This document shows positions 60,531-64,000 of a stretch of DNA of 64,000 nt, one piece after another. Location of the stretch: NCBI GenBank assembly GCA_964035545.1, contig OZ037765.1, positions 14,750,698 through 14,814,697 on the forward strand, in the 5' to 3' direction. The translations under genes and the position numbers were made by a program. Source of the stretch: Bugula neritina. Taxonomy: Eukaryota; Bryozoa; Gymnolaemata; Cheilostomatida; Bugulidae. How positions within the stretch are numbered: the first letter of the stretch is position 1; each line of letters starts with the position of its first letter. The notes under the pieces are model-generated. The model was given only the letters and a program-made list of their open reading frames with translations, did not search any database and was not told where the DNA came from.

Positions 60531-63500
60531 TAACATTATGAATTACACTGCAACACATTGAAAAATACTGCAACATATCGAAATATATAGTAAACAATTG
60601 AAATATACTGTAACACATCGAAAAATACTGCAACATACTGAAATATACTGTAACACACTGAAATATACTGCAACATACTGAAATACATTGTAACATACTG
60701 AAATATACTGCAACATACTACAACATACTGAAATACACTGTAACATACTGAAATACACTGCAACATACTGCAACATACTGAAATACATTGGAACATATTG
60801 AAACACACTACAACACATTAAAATATACTGCAACACACTGAAACATACGGCAACATACTGAAATATACTGCAAAACATCTAAATATACTGCTACATACTG
60901 AAACATGCTGTAGCGTACTGAAATACACTGCAACACACTGAAGTATACTGTAATATACAGAAATGTACTGTAACATACTGAAACGTACGTCAACATACTG
61001 AAATGTACTCCAACATGCTGAACTATACTGCAACATACTGAAATACACTGTAATATACTGAATTAAACTGCAACATACTGCAACATACTGAAATAAGCTG
61101 TACCATATTGAAATGCACTACAACACATTGTAATATACTGCAACATACTGAACCATACGGCAACATACTGAAATATACTGCAACACATTGAAATATACTG
61201 CAACATAGTCAAATATAACGCAAGATACTGTAACATTCGGAAAAACACTGTGACATACTGAAATACACTGCAACATACTGCAACATACTGCAACATACTG
61301 AAATACACTGCAACACATTGAAATAAACCGCAACATACTTAAATATACGGTAACATACTGAAATATACTGTAACTCATTGAAAAACATTGCAACATACTG
61401 AAACATACTGAAATATGCTGTAGCACACTGAAACACACCGCAGTTCACTGAAAAATAGTGTAATATACGGAAATGTACCGTAACATACTGAAATATACTG
61501 TAACAGACTGAAATGTACTGTAACACACTGAAATATACTGCAACATGCTGAAATACACTGTAACATACTGAAATATACTGCAACATACTGCAACATACCG
61601 AATTACACTGTAACAAACTGAAATACACTCCAACATACTACAACATACTGAAATACACTGTAACATGTTGAAATACACCGCAACACATTGAAATATACTG
61701 CAACATACCAAAATATATGGTAAACTACTGAAATATACGGTAACACATTGAAACATACCGCAAAATACTAAAATACACTGCAACACACTGAAGTATACTG
61801 TAATATATATAGAAATGTACTGTAAAATACTTAAACATACGACAACATACTAAAAAATATACTGCAACATACTGAATTACACTGCAATATCCTGAAATAT
61901 ACTTCAACATACTGAAACAGACCTAAAAACATTGAAATATACTGAAATACAGTGTAGGATATTGAAATACACTGCAACAATTTGGAATATACAGCAACAT
62001 ACCGAAATATATGGTAACCTACTGAAACATGTTGCAAACTACTGAAATATACTGCAACATACTGCAACATAATGAAATATACTATAACACACTGGAATAA
62101 ACTGCAAAATACTGAAATATCCTGTAACATACTGAAACATACTGCAACATACCGAAGTATACTGTAACATACTGAAATATACTGCAAGAAACTGCAATAT
62201 ACTGAAATACACTGTAACATACTGAAATACACTGCAACATACTACAACATACTGAAATACACTGTAACCTACTGAAATATGCTGTAGCACACTGAAATAT
62301 ACTGCAACATACTGAAATATAATGCAAGTTACTACAACATACTGAAATACACTGTGACATACTGAAATACACTGCAACATACTGCAACATACTGCAACAT
62401 ACTGAAATACACTGTAACATATTGAAATACACTGCAACATACTGCAACATACTGACATACACTGGAACATACTGAAATACACTGCAACATACTACAACAT
62501 ACTGAAATACACTGTAACCTACTGAAATATGCTGTAGCACACTGAAATATACTGCAACATACTGAAATATAATGCAAGTTACTACAACATACTGAAATAC
62601 ACTGTGACATACTGAAATACACTGCAACATACTGCAACATACTGCAACATACTGAAATACACTGTAACATATTGAAATACACTGCAAAACCTTGAAATAT
62701 ACTCCAACACAATGAAGGATACGGCAACATACTGAAATATACTGCGACACATTGAAATATACTGCAACATACTGAAATATGCTGTAGCATACTGAAATAT
62801 ACTGTAACACACTGTAATATACTGCAACATACTGCAACATACTGACATACACTGGAACATACTGAAATACACTCCAACATACTACAACATACTGAAATAC
62901 ACTGTAACCTACTGAAATATGCTGTAGCACACTGAAATATACTGCAACATACTGAAATATAAGGAAAGTTACTACAACATACTGAAATACACTGTGACAT
63001 ACTGAGATACACTGCAACATACTGCAACATACTGCAACCTACTGCAACATACTGAAATACACTGTAACAGACTGAAATGTACTGTAACACACTGACATAT
63101 ACTGCAACACATTGAAATATACCGCAACATACTGAAATATGCTGTAGCACACTGAAATACACTGCAACTCACTATAATATAGTGTAATATACAGAAATGT
63201 ACTGTAACATACTGAAATATACTGTAACATACTGAAATCTACTGCAACATACTGAAGTACACTGCAACATACTGCAACATACTGAAATACACTGTAACAT
63301 ATTGAAATACACGACAACACATTGAAATATACTCCAACACACTGAAGGATACGGCAACATACTGAAATATACTGCGACATATTGAAATATACTGCAACAT
63401 ACTGAAATATGCTGTAGCATACTGAAATATACTGTAACACACTGTAAAATACTACAACATACTGCAACATACTGACATACACTGGAACATACTGAAATAC

Positions 63501-64000
63501 ACTGCAACATACTACAACATATTGAAATACACTGTACCCTACTGAAATACGCTGTAGCACACTGAAATATACTGCAACATACTGAAATATAATGCAAGTT
63601 ACTACAACATACTGAAATAAACTGTGACATACTGAGATACACTGCAACATACTGCAAGATACTGCAACATACTGAAATACACTGTAACATACTGAATTAC
63701 ACTGCAACATACTGCAACATACTGAAATACATTGGAACATATTGAAACACACTACAACACATTAAAATATACTGCAACACGCTGAAACATACGGCAACAT
63801 ATACTGAAATATACTGCAAAACATCTGAATATACTGCTACATACTGAAACATGCTGTAGCATACTGAAATACACTGCAACACACTGAAGTATACTGTAAT
63901 ATACAGAAATGTACTGTAACATACTGAAACGTACGTCAACATACTGAAATGTACTCCAACATGCTGAACTATACTGCAACATACTGAAATACACTGTAAT
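60531..64000. repeat. 3,780-bp higher-order repeat, copy 2, cut by the window end
   Basis: Follows copy 1 from 'attatgaattacactg' (60,537) through M1 at 61949. The inner part (62,332-63,690) matches 59,380-60,498 at an offset of about 3,202-3,204. A third start of the cgtacg series appears at about 63,725 (cgtacg at 63930) with a 2-bp slip near 63,801 ('catatactg' for 'catactg'). The array leaves the window without a border. Confidence 0.85.

Larger units (their letters stand above)
1..64000. repeat. Decamer satellite array filling the whole window
   Basis: Every stretch I read is made of 10-bp units whose core is 'actg' followed by NaaY, most often atactgaaat, acactgtaac, atactgcaac and acactgcaac. 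Units ending in aaat often alternate with units ending in caac or taac, giving an approximate 20-bp dimer, interrupted by short runs of pure atactgcaac. The + strand is rich in A and poor in G, since each common unit has 4-5 A and a single G. All units point the same way. The array enters at base 1 and leaves at base 64,000, so its true size is larger. No stretch above 300 bases is free of it. Satellite of this kind is typical of eukaryotic heterochromatin (pericentromeric, subtelomeric or interstitial). Which of these applies, and in what species, cannot be told from the sequence. Confidence 0.98.

Noticed and set aside
1-64000. Well over two hundred long - strand open frames as a family of Cys-rich repeat proteins
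   Set aside because: They overlap in all three frames, encode one rotated decapeptide, have no defined start context, domain or signal peptide, and end wherever a variant decamer creates TAG, TAA or TGA. The 10-bp repeat explains them fully.
1-64000. CRISPR array
   Set aside because: There are no constant repeats separated by unique spacers of uniform length. The 'spacers' are the same decamers, and no cas genes are present.
1-64000. Telomeric repeat
   Set aside because: The unit lacks a G-rich strand and G-runs, differs from known telomere types, and is too variable for telomerase-templated synthesis. A subtelomeric location is not excluded.
1-64000. Viral, phage or bacterial origin of the window
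   Set aside because: No genes, ribosome-binding sites, integrase, capsid or replication functions are present. Pure satellite of this length fits eukaryotic heterochromatin.
1-64000. Naming a species from the decamer or from the peptide cycle
   Set aside because: I recall similar Cys/Val/Leu/Gln repeat peptides as spurious database entries from several unrelated eukaryotes, but cannot verify them. Nothing in the window is taxon-specific.

Overview
The whole window is one uninterrupted satellite (tandem-repeat) array. I found no gene, RNA gene, transposon, CRISPR array or other unique sequence in it. The basic unit is 10 bp, on the + strand roughly atactgaaat, atactgcaac, acactgtaac or acactgcaac (general form aYactgNaaY), repeated head to tail about 6,400 times. 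I saw no inverted stretch. The array runs off both ends of the window, so neither border with ordinary DNA is visible. The organism cannot be named from this. Tens of kilobases of diverged satellite with nested higher-order repeats and no genes point to heterochromatin-like DNA of a eukaryote, and nothing looks bacterial, archaeal or phage-like.

The array is not monotonous. Rare variant decamers form recognisable blocks that recur in the same order, so the history can be read as nested duplications. Three domains show up. Domain 1 (about 1-34,300) carries a 'cacatgtacagcgac' marker at eight places. It contains a 2,652-bp spaced repeat, a 2.07/2.2-kb tandem pair (3,301-7,570), an 8,604-bp repeat (1 onward against 8,605 onward), a 710-bp duplication that looks perfect (12,841-14,260), a 7.3-kb tandem pair (about 14,020-28,340) and a 3.6-kb repeat (about 25,550 against 29,160). 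Domain 2 (about 34,300-56,700) lacks that marker and carries a different irregular block ('ctgtgcaatataatg', six copies). It contains a 2,529-bp tandem pair with a nested 670-bp pair, and a 4,338-bp tandem pair with a nested 1,864-bp pair. Domain 3 (about 56,700-64,000) returns to domain-1-like sequence (the 'cgtacg' block) in a 3,780-bp repeat.

The 10-bp register is kept almost everywhere. Insertions and deletions between copies are nearly all multiples of 10 bp, and the register slips only at about forty recognisable sites, mostly +2 bp inside one recurrent irregular block. Long open frames exist only on the - strand (up to 725 codons). They overlap one another in all three frames and encode the same circular decapeptide, because 10 is 1 modulo 3. 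The + strand is closed by the tga of 'actgaaat' and the taa of 'actgtaac'. I regard these frames as a by-product of the repeat, not as genes.

The points most worth following are the strict 10-bp phasing of AA/TT steps (a possible DNA-curvature or nucleosome-phasing effect), the recurrent irregular block that carries the register slips, and the apparently perfect recent duplications, which are either young amplification events or assembly artefacts.
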